Origin: an uncultured Collinsella sp.
GTDB taxonomy: Bacteria > Actinomycetota > Coriobacteriia > Coriobacteriales > Coriobacteriaceae
Length of the DNA stretch: 15,714 nucleotides
Assembly: GCA_959026725.1 (NCBI GenBank)
Contig: CAUFMG010000024.1
Location: 1 to 15,714 of the forward strand
Direction of reading: 5' to 3'
A program made the position numbers and the translations under genes. This document shows, in pieces, positions 15,669 through 15,714 of this stretch. Numbering within the stretch: position 1 is the first letter of the stretch; each line of letters begins with the position of its first letter. Under the pieces are notes generated by a model. The model was not told where the DNA came from, made no database searches, and was given only the letters and a program-made list of their open reading frames with translations.

Positions 15669-15697
15669 ATAATATGGGGAACCGCCCCATTTTTCAA
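15669..15697 (-). promoter_or_regulatory. Predicted promoter of mraZ and the dcw operon
   Basis: On the minus strand, TTGAAA (15692-15697) and TATTAT (15669-15674) are separated by exactly 17 bp. Each hexamer matches five of six positions of the sigma-70 family consensus TTGACA/TATAAT. Transcription would begin near 15661-15663, giving a leader of about 60 nt before mraZ. This is the best promoter match I found in the window, and it stands at the head of the gene cluster. It is a consensus match only; no start site is visible from sequence. Confidence 0.75.
15674..15690. promoter_or_regulatory. Palindrome within the mraZ promoter spacer
   Basis: ATGGGG-AACCG-CCCCAT is a perfect 6-bp inverted repeat with a 5-bp centre. 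It lies between the predicted -35 and -10 hexamers, sharing its last base with the -10. It shares its core GGGGAACC(A/G)CCCC with a second palindrome 37 bp away towards mraZ. It could be an operator half of a two-site repressor arrangement or a by-product of the MraZ repeat. No factor can be named. Confidence 0.5.
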
Positions 15698-15709
15698 CAC
15701 CTTTCCCCA
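15685..15709 (-). promoter_or_regulatory. Probable MraZ box: three 5-bp repeats on a 10-bp period
   Basis: Read on the minus strand, TGGGG (15705-15709), TGTTG (15695-15699) and TGGGG (15685-15689) are separated by 5-bp spacers. The known E. coli MraZ operator consists of TGGGN repeats with 5-bp spacers upstream of mraZ. Here the outer two repeats are perfect and the middle one is degenerate. The array overlaps the predicted -35 element and part of the promoter spacer, as a repressor site would. MraZ binding is inferred from motif and position. More repeats could lie beyond the window edge. Confidence 0.6.
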
Positions 15710-15714
15710 CCCCT

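Noticed and set aside
1..15714. An undescribed system, mobile island or CRISPR locus
   Set aside because: Every long minus-strand frame is a recognisable dcw gene with intact motifs. I saw no repeat-spacer array, integrase, transposase or toxin-like gene, and no coding region of clearly different composition.

Overview
This window is a division and cell wall (dcw) cluster. Thirteen genes all lie on the minus strand, so transcription runs from high to low coordinates. In transcription order they are mraZ, rsmH, an ftsL-like gene, ftsI, murF, mraY, murD, ftsW, murG, murC, murB, ftsQ and ftsZ. The set covers most cytoplasmic and membrane steps of peptidoglycan precursor synthesis (MurB, MurC, MurD, MurF, MraY, MurG). 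It also contains the septal synthase pair FtsW/FtsI, the membrane divisome proteins FtsL and FtsQ, and the Z-ring protein FtsZ. I saw no mobile elements, CRISPR arrays, tRNAs, rRNAs or foreign-looking genes.

The organism is most likely a moderately GC-rich actinobacterium. FtsZ carries the GEGGGTGTG form of the tubulin signature, as in Mycobacterium FtsZ, rather than the GMGGGTGTG form common elsewhere. Gene order and protein character suggest Coriobacteriia, possibly a Collinsella-like gut bacterium. The phylum is a reasonable inference; the class and genus are recognition without a search.

Layout: 15600-15714 holds the mraZ control region, with a good sigma-70-type promoter, three 5-bp repeats on a 10-bp period that look like an MraZ box, and two near-identical palindromes. 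From 15600 down to 1466 the genes are tightly packed, with overlaps or gaps of a few bases. The exceptions are gaps of about 90 bp (rsmH-ftsL), 126 bp (ftsI-murF) and 97 bp (murG-murC). A 169-199 bp A+T-rich gap precedes ftsZ and carries a promoter candidate. A strong intrinsic terminator follows ftsZ at 54-85, with a second perfect hairpin at 19-39. No gene-free stretch exceeds 300 bp.

How it works together: MurB makes UDP-MurNAc, then MurC and MurD add L-Ala and D-Glu. The third-residue ligase MurE is not encoded here, although it usually sits between ftsI and murF. MurF adds D-Ala-D-Ala, MraY and MurG build lipid I and lipid II, and FtsW/FtsI polymerise and crosslink septal glycan under FtsQ/FtsL control at the FtsZ ring. 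MraZ is expected to repress the operon, and RsmH methylates 16S rRNA. I found no previously undescribed system. The items worth a second look are the mraZ operator architecture, the missing murE, and the long basic disordered arms shared by the membrane divisome proteins.
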